DNA of 64,000 nt from Nymphaea colorata (lineage: Eukaryota > Streptophyta > Magnoliopsida > Nymphaeales > Nymphaeaceae): positions 2,196,001-2,260,000 of the forward strand of contig NC_045146.1 in the NCBI RefSeq assembly GCF_008831285.2, in the 5' to 3' direction. The stretch's first letter is position 1. The number at the start of each line of letters is the position of its first letter. Shown piece after piece: positions 24,673 through 36,226 of this stretch. The translations under genes and the position numbers were made by a program. Below the pieces are notes generated by a model. It searched no databases and was not told the DNA's origin. It worked only from the letters and a program-made list of their open reading frames with translations.

Positions 24673-27600
24673 TCATTTGTTGTCGTCACCACCATACTGA
24701 GTAGAGTTCCCATTCCAAAACGCATTCCTGTCTCGGAATGCAGTGTCATCGTCTTCCTGTCTCAGGGTGTGGACGTTACTGCCCCAGCTTGGTGGTGTCT
24801 TCTTCCCTTTACTGCCTGACGCTCCACTCGACGAAGATGCACCAGCATTAGAAGGGTAATTCGGAAATGGTCGAGCAGTTGATGTGGTACTCCAAGCAGC
24901 AGGATCAGGGCCTACAAAGATGAGAAAATGACGTGAAAAAATGTTAACCAAGTGGCACCTTGGGGGCTATTTGGTCACAGAGAAAGGGTTGCGGAAGTTC
25001 CAACAACTTTCATGGACCCACAAATTTTTCTCCATGTTATTCAATATGCTAAAGTTTCTACCTGCCAAACTTTTGGCAGAAAAAGAACTTTATTTTTCTG
25101 AAAGATTTTATACCTACTCTGACGAATCAAAATTTGGGTTCTAGAACCGCTTTTTCAGACTACAAATCCTGAACATTTCCTCCTTAACCTTTCCACATAG
25201 CTTCAATCTTGGAAAAGAATATCCAACAAAATAGAAGGAAACCCTCCACTTCCATTGAACAGAATGTCTTCCCAATAAACAAGAAGATCCTGAGAAAATA
25301 TCACGGTTAGCTATATATTCCCAAGAACGGGAAGAGCAGAAGGGCTCTCTTTTCCAGCTGCCGTGCTATAGGTGTACACATTGAAAATTGGTACTCAGAG
25401 TATTATCTAGAAGAAGCAATAAGATAACAGGCTACTTCATCACTTAGTTGTTACACCATGAAAGTTTAAATATCTCCATACTTCTCCAAGAAGATGTCTT
25501 AAGCTCAAATGGGTAAATGCTGGGTTCTTTCCATGACAGAATATTCGACAACTCAACATGCTATTTCACCTTTCTCATATACTTCTATAAATGTGCAAGC
25601 GAGTGTGTACAATTGTTTGCACATACTAATTCAAGTTGTTGTCCACTATCTAGTGGAATATGTTCAGCATGATTTTCTATTTGAGAATGTGGGCATATGC
25701 TCAACATGGTTGAAAGCCTATAAAGCAATTTCTTTGACCAAAGAACTAAACCTTCAAAAGATTGGGTCTAGTCAGACCAGTTCAAAAGTGGAACTGGTTT
25801 AATGCATTTCTCATATCTATACATACATAAATACACACTACACGCATACATACATAGACACACATACTGTGTGCTGGAGCGTAATACACATGAGCATTCT
25901 GAGGTATTGAATACATTAACAGAATGACAAACGAGTACCACTGAATCTGCATCATCTCCGTGGCAAAAACCCATGTGGACGACGTTTCCGGTTTGTCCCT
26001 CTCTTGAATTCAATCTCTTCTTCCATCTCTTGTACCTTTTTCATAAACCTCTTTCTCTCTCTCTCATTATTATGGATATGAGAATGGCAGGCATTTATGG
26101 GGACATGAGGTCCTTTTGACAAATGTATGTGTGTGTGGGTGTGTGGGTGTGTGTGAAAGAGAGAGAGAGAAAGCTGCTTCTTTTGCAATGAATACGAGCC
26201 GATACTATGCTGCAAACCTGCTTGATGACTGGTCACCAACATATCAGTGCTAAAAACCTTCTTGATGACGAATAGGACTCACACGCAGGAAGTATAATAA
26301 GAAAAAAAATTTGGTTGTCCTAGTTAATATTTTGAGCTTTCTCATTGATGTGTTGAGAATTGAGATAGATTCCTTAAGGACCAAGGTTGTAAAAATTGGT
26401 TCCTGAACCATATTGGAAGCGCTGCTGGTCCTGTGAAATGGCTGATTCATTGTTTCAGCTAAATTGGTTGTGAAACGGCCAAAAATTCTAAAAAAATATT
26501 TTTGACAAAAGAATAAATGGAAAATATATATAAAAAATTATCAAAATATAATCAACGAAAATTAGAAAAAAATTTATTAGATGGCATGTGGCGCCCTTGA
26601 ATTGCCCACCGAGTTGAATTGGTTTCCTACTGATTTGTTTTGCAATTCTGACAACATTGTTAAGGACATCTTTTGACTAACTTAGAAAAATAAGAATGGC
26701 AACAGCACAAGAGGGTTTAGGTATGTCGTGGATGTGCCCTGTGTTAAGATTGCAGAGACGTCACCCTCAATTACTCAGTGACATCCAACGGTGGATATAC
26801 TTTGCACCACCACACCATATATTTATATGTGTGCTTTTGTGTGTATCAGAAAAAAAAAATCATAGGTGACTGGATTTTCAAGGGTTTTAAATCAACTATT
26901 TGAACTGTAACTTTTCCATCTAATAAAATCTGATCTAAACTTAAAAATCATAACATTTTTTGGTTCGTAGGTCTTTCGACATGTAGAATGGAGCTACAGG
27001 TTAGATAGACAGAAAATGATTAAACGATTAGGCACCACAATGCACGGCAGAATCTGAGAATCCCCTATATATATGTTTCAAATTCTGTGTCTCAATGCAT
27101 CCAATAGCGCAACTTCCCTTGAAAATTTATATATATACCTTGTGAATTCCTGTCATATCCATGCGAACAGCTGTATCAGTGTCTCAAGGCACAGCTTGGT
27201 GCTCATTTCACCAATTCAGCCTCTAATTAGAGGGACCAAAAGCCTGCTGCAGAAGTATTCCATAGTAAACCCAGTGCATCTTCCAGAAAACTTTTGAAAA
27301 ACATGTCTTACTGATGTTCATCTTATTCTATGTGAAAATTCACTGAAGACAATAACCAAGCAGATGAACCACTTGCCAGCATACCTCCAGCCATGTCTAC
27401 AAGCACTATTGCCTCAACTGTCGTCACCACCTTCACCGTAAAGCTTCTTATAATTCCTCAATTCTCCAACATTGACAACTTATGTAGCAGTTTTAGCCTA
27501 CCTTTAAGGTGGTAGAAATTCGTCAATTCTTCCAACATCCGCAAGCAGCAATTTCAGTCTTCACCACATTGTGTTCAGCACTCGGAACATAATTGATCTA

Positions 27601-30600
27601 GCACAAAGGCCAGGTACAGCCACCACATACCTATCTCCATAACCCTAACTACAGATTGACCCCCCTGTTTCTCACCCACAACAGGCAGAACAATCTATAA
27701 TCATATCTGACATCCAACATCCTAACAGCTGAATCAACTCAGTGAAGCCAAGCAGACTTCATGCAATTAGAAGCATGATGAAGTTGTTGGTTAAGAATTA
27801 TTTGAGTGAATCTTAGAATGCGAAAGCTACTGACCATGGAAAAAAAAAAAGGGAAATGCAATATTAATCAGTAAATAATGAGAACTACTACTCTTCAGAA
27901 AGAAGAAAGCAATAGCATCACCAACTAAAAGAACAAATCTCAGGAAGAATGAATAAAGACAAAATAGATCAGCAAATAACTTTGGAATAGGAAAGGCTCA
28001 CCATATTGCCACATGCCAGTACCAGAATTTGGAGGTTCCTCATCTGAACTAGGAGCACCATTGAAATAGGAGAAAGGATTAAAGTACGAAAGTATTTTCC
28101 AGACAATTCCAAACCGCCCGTCATTACTCCCAACTGATGCAGAAGGGCTTGCAGTGAGAGACTCAGAAGCTGTTTCTCTTTGTTGAGCCACGCTGGATTT
28201 GTTATGTGGGACAACGATAAGTGCTTCTCTACCAACAAAACCTAATTCTGATAGTCCTTTACTCATATCTGAACCAAACAAGGAAAGCAAATTCAAAAAT
28301 GAAAAAACATAAGTTGATTTACTAATTATAAATTTGTAAACTACAAGTAGCTTAGTAACTGAAAAACCTCATCACCAATTAGAAGATTGTTATGATATCT
28401 GCAAATTCACAGATGCCATTCATGGCCACAAGATGCAGTTTTGAAATTTCACGGGATAAAGAAGCAGCATTGCTTGTCATGTCTTGTATTTACGGCCACA
28501 GAAACCTTGAAACAGTATAGCAGTAATGAAATATGTAGAGACATGCTATTAGATAACTCATTATTCCATAAGCCAGGGAATTCACTGCTCCTTAACAACA
28601 GCCATCTTGAAAAAGTTCTAAACTCTCTCTCTCTCTTTCTCTCTCTCTCCAAAAAAAACAACGTTCTGAACAAGCTGTCTACCAGTGCTTAAGCAAGTAT
28701 TTTTAAAATATGAAAAAAGCAAGGACCTCAATTTAATGACTTCTGAAAAGGAAACGAACAAGAATTTCAGCTTAAAGATGGCACATAAATTCTAAAAAAA
28801 ACAACCTTAAAATAATTACCTTGTTCATTGAACAGTTTTCGAGGATAAGGAATTCCAAGGGAATATGGACCACTACCATCTGTGCGGTTTTGGTCAACAT
28901 ACTTCTTCACCATTTCAAGTGTATCGTTGATTGAAAACATTCCTCGAATGCTTGCACCATCTGACAATCGGATGTTCAGATGAACATCACTTGACATTCT
29001 AGAGGCTCTGTTCTCTTTATCTGCTCCAAAATCTTGAATAGTCAAGCTATTTGGCTTATTTTCAGTAGGATCAACAATTGTCTCTGAATATGAGAACCCA
29101 GAATTCGAGAGATTCATCTTGGATATCGGGTCTTCTGCTTTATTAACGAACTGCACATTGGAATTGATATTCACCTGTGGCTGGGATCTGGGTCTGGCAC
29201 TTATGGACTGAACTTCACAGCCTGTGTATCTCATGTCTCTGACAGGACTAGATGAAATGTCATTTTCTTCAGCCAAGACCCTTTTATCATCAGCAAAACA
29301 GTCTTCCTGGGCATCACGTGCCATTCCTGAGGAAGGCACTCCCTTGGATTTGTCATTTCCCTAACATAGTATAAATGAAATGATTAAGAAACACATGTTT
29401 ATCAATATCTTGATATGAATTATTAGTAAATTACAATATTGTACCTCAGCTTCATATCTGCATTCCTCTTTTGAGGATGCTGTCCCAGACCATTTTGTGG
29501 ATTGTTCTCCTTCAGTTAATCCATTGTTTAACAATGAAGGCATGTCAGCTATTTCAGAACTTGCTTTTAGCAATTCAGAAGCGTTAGAAGTACTAGAACT
29601 AGGTTCTTCTGACTTATTTGATACCAATGCTGCAGTCAATACTGCTGCGGCTGCTTCCTGCAACCAACCCTGTAGCTTAGAAGTTTCTATACTTCAGAAA
29701 GGCAAAAGAGAAGAGTAATGCTTAGACGTCCTCAAATTCAAAGTAGTATGTTATCATAGAGTAGTGTAACTTGCACTACACAAACCTGAGAATGCAGGTC
29801 GCTCCATGCCTTCTGAATTCCAGCTAATAGCTTTTCAGGATTGGTATAGCCTTCTAAAAGATATTTGAAAAAAGAAAAAGATCGGAAACACTTAACAATC
29901 ATAATTAAATATCTAATCAACTATGAATGGAAGGACAGGAAATTACCACTCTGCCAAAGTAACACCCCATTATATCCAACAGCCGATATAGATGGTATAG
30001 CTTTGATGGGATCTGTCAGTATTTGCATGAAGGATTGAATAACAAAATAACTAGTATGGTTGGTTAATATAAAAAGAAAGAATCTGAGATGAACTTGAAC
30101 TTGGCATATCCACAAAGTGAAAAGAGGAACTTGAAACTCATAAAATGCTCAAAATATAACTGAAAAATTATAGAAAGAGGAGGGTCCTATGTGCTGGTTT
30201 TCACCTTGGAAACCCTGAAAAAGTTCATTGCACATTGATTCCGGGCCTTGGCAAAATATAACCAGGCTAATTTACAGGAAAGTGAGGAAGTATTTACATC
30301 ATTCAATTCTTTGTTGCTTTCTCTTGTGAAAATTGAAAAGGATAAGACCACCTTAAAGCAGTAAAGAAAGCAATGCCAGATAATATGGCATGACAATCTA
30401 TAGATAAGAAAAGCAGGTTGTACAAGTGTGTGTCTGTGTGCAAGTGCGAGCGTGTGCTCATACATCTTTGGATGTTTCTGTACAGACAGCTTCATGTAAT
30501 GCATTCAGCAAATGGAGAAGGATACAGCAAGCAGAAAAATTAATTGAGTCAAGACTTCCTTGAATAAGATGCAGGAAGACACAATGTTTCAGTACTGCCT

Positions 30601-31305
30601 CTGCCACCTGCATGACAGAGAAAATGCTTTCCATTAGAAAAAACATACATGAAATTGATTATCACTGAAGAAATGCTAAGTACAAAAGTAACATGAGAAA
30701 CAAAACTCACATTTGGATCCACCCATGTGGACTTCTCTAGGAGCACTGAATCTTCATTTGTACCTGGAGGCGAGATCAAATTTAGGATCAAACAGACTAG
30801 AATTATCTCATACATTTGAAAATTCAGAAAGCATAGGATGGTCATACTGATAAACACAAATCTCTGCACTAACACTCAGTAGTAGCATTTTCCAATGCAT
30901 TTGTTATCAAAGAATTGTTCAAGCTGCTCAATAACAAAATTCTTATTAGCTAACAAACTAGTTTTTCAAAGAAAAATAACAGTGTATGGTGGCAAACAGG
31001 TGACAACAATTACAACTACCCATATCACATGAATTGAGATCAAGATTCAGTGGCACTGCGATTCCTATAAGGTTTCCCATGTTGCATATTGAGCAACGGG
31101 GAATAAAAATACAGTATTTTCCTGAGATGGAACAATACCATACAATTAATCTTCACAGTTTTATGTTCAAATATCAGATCCTATTTCTGGAGAGAAGAAG
31201 CCAACCTGAGACATAGACAAGGAGGATCTCATTCTTTGCTTTTGCTTCAGCAATTGCCTCAGCTACTGATCCTTTAAATGCCAGCGCAGATGCAGAAGAG
31301 TCCAT
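24673..31305 (-). CDS. PUX11: PUX11/UBXN4-like UBX domain protein, 9 coding exons
   Basis: Exons on the minus strand: 31305-31206, 30763-30711, 30607-30526, 30012-29947, 29850-29786, 29657-29445, 29360-28820, 28268-28002 and 24911-24673. They join in frame to 541 aa, close to the length I recall for Arabidopsis PUX11. Residues 1 to about 125 form a thioredoxin-like domain (FKGSVAEAIAEAKAKN; ISAVGYNGVLLW). A low-complexity Ser-rich linker follows. The UBX domain spans about 317-395 with the YPR loop (365-367) that contacts the Cdc48/p97 N-domain. Residues 426-442 (FGIVWKILSYFNPF) are hydrophobic, as in the membrane hairpin of UBXN4. Inferred role: Cdc48 adaptor, possibly in ER-associated degradation. 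The last intron is 3.1 kb. An acceptor-like TAATAG right before the ATG suggests a 5' UTR exon upstream. Confidence 0.93.
26382..26659. mobile_element. hAT-type MITE in the last intron of the UBX gene
   Basis: It starts CAAGGTTGTAAAAATTGG and ends CAATTCTGACAACATTG, imperfect terminal inverted repeats. It is bordered by identical 8-bp copies of TTAAGGAC (26374-26381 and 26660-26667). The 8-bp duplication points to the hAT superfamily. No coding capacity. Confidence 0.88.
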
Positions 31306-32234
31306 CTATTACAAGCATGATTCATCAACAAGTAATAGTGTGATAAGCTGCATGTTTCTGTGAGTGACAGCCACAAAAATTTAATTGAAATAAGAAGCAT
31401 AAAAACTAAAACAGCAATCAAAATTTTCACCGCTTGCACAATTCATTGCTCTCCACAATAATCATCACTTTTCAAATGAAATATAAATAAAAAGAGACTA
31501 GCCAATTGTTATTAGTTAAAAATATGACTGTGCACCTATCCAATGCCTGTCTCTGCAAGTGCCTGATTGTGAAGAATCTACCTGAATATTTCATTTCTAT
31601 TTTTGCTAACACCTTTCAAACTTAAAACAAATTCTTTACACTTGAGATACTTAAATTTTCCAACATGTTATGCTGCATTAGAACTTTTTTATAATGCAAA
31701 AGATAGGTTGCATGTCATTAATAATTATGTTCAACTTTATATCAAAAAATGCAAGCACGGTAAGACCCCTTGCCCATGTTGACTTGTAACCAGAATGGCT
31801 TGACTTAACTCAGCACCATGCTGAATCTAAAAAAGAGTAATACTCAGTTTTTAACAAAAATTACCAGACCCAAGCATCATCAGGTGACTCGCCTAAGTCC
31901 TGAGTCTTCGGCAAATCAGCTGAGTTTGGTCAACAGAAACAGTATTGAGACGCCAAAAAAAGCACAAAAATCACTAAATCAGTCAACTCATGAGTGTCAA
32001 GTGTAAAAGAAAGACTGAATAACTCATTTTTTCTGCCACCAATTTCATATTGTCGCCTCCTCCTCCTCCACCATTCCTGTTATGGCTCCGCCACCTTGGC
32101 CAAACTGCTGCCCTTCATGGCCTCCACCTTCTTTTAGTGCTGGGTTGCTAGACTGCCTTTCAGGTTCACTGCCTAGCTGTCCATCAGGTTCCTTTCCACT
32201 CACTTTCTGTTCTTCATTTACAACCATGAGTCAG

Positions 32235-32302
<68 letters not shown>

Positions 32303-33620
32303 GATGCTTATTGTGTGCTTCTCTCCCCACCTGCAGCCTACTTTCTTCCCATTGAAATCAGCTAGTCTCAGTTTCAGCTGCGTAAGTAAACCTTTGTGAC
32401 CCTTGTAAATATAACTGATGACTATCGTGTCATTTATTGTTTCAATTTTTTTGCTTTACATGTGATAGACATTAACCTTTTGGCGCCTATAACCACTTTA
32501 TATCCAAGCTACTGACCTCCCGTTACAGGAGATTGTCTGCTTTAAATCAGATCCGAATTGACACAACCTAGATTCTCAGACCAGGTAGTATAACCTCAAA
32601 TAGTCAGATTTAAAACAAAAGTACCTGGGTATACGTTGTTAATGATCAAAGTACAAAAGATCCTGTTGGCCCGTCGGGTTCAAGTTCCCAGACTTGTTTG
32701 GTTAAACTGTTTCGAGTCACTCTAGACCAAAACCCATTTCATCAGCTAGAAGAATCAAGACCCGAAATGGGCTGATAAATGAGATGAATCAACTGGAAAA
32801 CATTGAAATCTACTGGGTTAACTACACAGTGAATCCCTTTCCAAACATTATACTGAGATATGTCAACTGTAAACTAGTCTAAATGCCGCCACACAGAAGT
32901 AACTAAAAAACATTTGGCAGAACTCTACAATATGCTGATGCTAACCAAAAACTAGGTAGTAATAACGGATGCAAAATCATGTCAAAAATAACAAATCTTG
33001 AGTTGACTAATATCAACAAGTATTATACATGCAAAATGAGACCAACAAAATAGATTCACAACCAAACCAATAAATCGACAGCAACTACAGACACAGGAAA
33101 TTCCACAAACAGCAATTAGAAATCGTGCAGAGAGAAATTAAGAAGAAACGGGTAGACATCAGGAGAAAAGAAGACTAAAGTGGTGGGTGCGGCAATGAAA
33201 AATAAGAAGAAAAGGATAAAGGAAAAGGGAGGGACAGAAAGAAGAGTGAAAGAAAACAAAATTAAAGCAAAAAGATATAGAAAAGAAGCCGGCAAAAGAG
33301 GAAAAGACAACACGAACCCCGGAGGGGGGACTCAATGCAGGAGCAAGAATAAGAGGAAGAAGGGGGGAGGAGGAGAAGGAAACAAGAGAATTTACAGAAA
33401 AGGGGAAATTGAAAAAGAGAAAAGAGAAGGGAGGCGCACCACTGTTCTTCTCCTTCTTCGTTCTTCTTCTTCTCTGTTCTCGATCGGGTGCGACAGAGAC
33501 TCGATGCCCCAAATCTAGACGCTTTTGACGAATACGTGCCAAAGTTTTGTCGTATTTAAGAAACTGCTTCGCAAATGGGCGTCTAGGCTTCAAGAATGAG
33601 ATGCAAAGCAAAACATGAAA
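31306..33620 (-). other. 5' region of the UBX gene (possible leader intron and promoter)
   Basis: No other gene is supported. The minus strand near 33440-33500 has a pyrimidine/purine-rich, GC-richer stretch ending in a possible donor CAGTG|GTGCGC (about 33436-33440). It could be a 5' UTR exon spliced to the acceptor just before 31305. This is inference from composition and splice-site form only. Confidence 0.35.
32236..32299. repeat. (CT)n microsatellite, 64 bp
   Basis: An uninterrupted CT tract. It lies next to a GC-richer 180-bp patch (32045-32227) that is open on both strands. Confidence 0.97.
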
Positions 33621-33926
33621 GTTGAGGGGAAAGGACCATCGTATCCATGAAAGAGAAAAAAAAAAAAATCCTTTTAAACATTATATATTTTAAGAAATTG
33701 AAGTAAAAAACAGTTTCTCTTCTTGATTGGCTTGTGAACCAAGTATATAGCTTGTGATTTGAATGAGTTCAGCATCTGTGTCTCAATTTAGTTCTACAAT
33801 TTATCAATGTTGTTCTAAGGGGTAGCTTGTCAATAATAATGCATTGTTACTTTTTCGTGAATCTGTTTCAAAACAAAAAATGAAGTAAATTCATGTAACA
33901 ATGTAACCTACCTCAGCTTTTTGAAT

Positions 33927-34040
33927 AAATTTGTAAGACAATAAAAATATGTTATTGTTACCAACAATCGCTAATAAGTCAAAAATGAATTTATAAGACA
34001 ATAAAAATGTGTTACAGTTACCAACAAGCGCTAATAAGTA
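33927..34040. repeat. 60-bp tandem repeat, two units
   Basis: AAGACAATAAAAAT(A/G)TGTTA followed by GTTACCAACAA(T/G)CGCTAATAAGT occurs twice with an exact 60-bp period. Confidence 0.85.
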
Positions 34041-34479
34041 TCACACTCTCACTCTTTTTCTAATTAAAGGTAGGCTACAAATTGACTATTCAATGGAATA
34101 CTGGTTTCAAGTTATCTACAGTCTCCTTTGGCTCGTGTGGTCATTTGCCCTCAAGGTTGCCCGTCTCTCAAATTGGCTTTACTGTGTGATCCTAAGGTTG
34201 GTTTTGTCGTCCCTGGGAGGTGCCAAATAATTTGAAGCCTTCAGCCTATGACAATGCTAGGTCAAGTTCATTTAACAAGGTGGGTCGTTGGGGATTTAGT
34301 CAATGTTGAGTAAGCTAAACCAACATCAGCTCATAGTTCACTGGATAAGTGAAGCACAAGATATGTTGAGGACAACACAGTAACTCATCAACCGTTAAAC
34401 GGGCTTTACCCCCAATTAGGGGATCATGTGATAATTTGCAAAGTATCATAAAGGATAATATGTTCATTCTTAGGGCCTA

Positions 34480-34830
34480 AAATCTAAGCCTAGGGCTCGG
34501 GTACCTGACGAGTACCTAGTACCCGGCTCGATCAGACCCATAAAAATTAGCTCGGGCCAGCCCGATAACATATTGAGCAGCCCAAGTCGGCCTGATTTTT
34601 TTTTTAATTTTATTTTTATTTAATAATGATATATAGTTTATTATTAAAAGTATATTTTATATTTAAATTTTTCATTTTTTTATTTTAACTGGGCCCAGCC
34701 GGGCCCGGGTTCAAATGTCGGGCATCAGGCCGGACCTAAACTCTATTTTGGGGTGTCAAGCCAGCCTTGGGCATATTCTTATCTGTCCAGGCCAGCCCAA
34801 TCCCAAGCCTACTGAAATCTACCATTAGAG
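34480..34830. repeat. GC-rich-ended repeat (GGGCCCGGG family)
   Basis: Two GC-rich shoulders (CTCGGGCCAGCCCGATAA; GGGCCCAGCCGGGCCCGGG) flank an AT-rich core of about 110 bp. A related arrangement with GTACCCGGTACC and GATAAGCCCGGG is at 54745-54905. It is probably a dispersed non-autonomous transposon, but its ends are not defined. Confidence 0.4.
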
Positions 34831-34961
34831 ATCAGTTTGCTTGTTTGGATGTATTGGTAGAGTGCCTTTGAGTAGAAGTTCTTATATAGTGGAGCTCGCA
34901 ACATGGAGTGTGAGAACTTCATATGGCACATGGAGCAATATTTGAGGTAAACTAAATCTAA

Positions 34962-35378
34962 GGGGGCTTTTGATGACCTTAAATTTTGATTCTATAATTA
35001 AAATTTTGAAAAAACGGATTCCACCTCAAATTGGAATTGGAACAAAATTTCAGTTTTGCTTTCCATTTGTGTTTGGTACTGTGGAGTTTTGATTCTATAA
35101 TTGAAAATGGCGTGCTTAATTAATAAAACAAGAATTGAAATTTTAGAATTCGCGAATTAAAACCATCATGACATGTGCCCTAAAGAGATGAAAAAGTAAA
35201 ATTCAAGAATCATTATTCAACAATCAAGGGTAGAATCACAATTCCATAATTTTGATTCAAGAACGAGCTTATAATTCTAGAATCAAAATTCTATGTTTGA
35301 TAATGTAATTCTCATGTCATCAAAAAATGAGAATTCTAATTTTAGAATTTCACCATTCCAGTCTCATCAAACACTCCC
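34962..35378. mobile_element. Tourist/Harbinger-like MITE, TAA TSD
   Basis: The ends GGGGGCTTTTGATGA and TCATCAAACACTCCC are inverted repeats, flanked on both sides by TAA (34959-34961, 35379-35381). The interior is AT-rich with repeated GAATTTTAGAATT-like words and codes for nothing. TAA/TTA target duplications and GGGG(C/T)-(T)TTG ends are typical of PIF/Harbinger MITEs. Confidence 0.75.
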
Positions 35379-35381
35379 TAA

Positions 35382-36226
35382 GGCAACATTCTAAAAGTAA
35401 CTATGGCTCAAAAACATGCTTAGATGACATCAGTTTGTGATGATGAAAAGTATCTCTACTCAACAAACTGCAGAAACAACAGCAATGCTGGGAATAATGA
35501 CCAGCGCGCCAATGGAAGTAGCAATGTTTGGTTTGTGTTGATGAAGAACCGTCATTGGAGGAATGCCATAACAAACAGCTTGCACTATTAGTGTCATATG
35601 TTTTACCTTAATGTATATGTTATGTTGATACATCAAGCTTTGTAAACCTCAAGGATTTAATAAAAAAAAGTTGTATGTATGTATGTTTTGGTTTTTAGGG
35701 AATACAAGGAAAGACTTAAAAGAAGTTACCACGTTTAGTGCAAAATATAGTAATTTGAATTCCACAAAAATAGTTGCAGAAATAAGATGGCATTTATGGT
35801 TGATCTAAATTAAGATATATAGGATAGATCCAATCCAGCTCTTAGCCCTCCAAGTTTATAACGTTATGCCCTATGCTTGGCCTTTTGTTTGGTTCATCAA
35901 TTACTGGAAGAGTTAACCTCGCCAGATCTAGCTTGACTTCGTTTTCCTGTACCCGACCCGTGATCAAACTCTCTCTCTCTCTCTCTCAACCATGGAGTGT
36001 AATCACCAAAGTGCCATCGTCTGCCTCAATGTTAAACCCTGCATGCCGGGGTTAGGGTTTATCTGCTCGGGTCTGTGCAGCCATTGGTTATTCAATGGCT
36101 GTAGAACCCCAAAAATCCCTCTTCCTCTCAGTGATGTTGTAATGTCCGCCAACATGGTGTACGATTACAGTCATGCGTTGAAGCTCTTCCTCATCTCACC
36201 TTTTTCATTTTGGTTGCCCAGGTAGG
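35382..36226 (+). other. 5' region of the PPR gene, with an upstream ORF
   Basis: Presumed promoter and 5' UTR. A (CT)n tract lies at 35969-35987. An open frame of 77 codons starts at 35992 (CCATGG context) and ends with TAG at 36223-36225, just before the PPR start codon. It has no recognised domain. If transcribed with the PPR frame it would act as an upstream ORF. A donor-like CAG|GTAGG at the same spot leaves open that some transcripts are spliced here. Confidence 0.4.

Noticed and set aside
33159-33611. 150-codon minus-strand frame and a 112-codon plus-strand frame
   Set aside because: Purine/pyrimidine-skewed low-complexity sequence (Lys/Arg/Gly-rich one way, Phe/Ser/Leu-rich the other), better explained as a 5' UTR/promoter tract.
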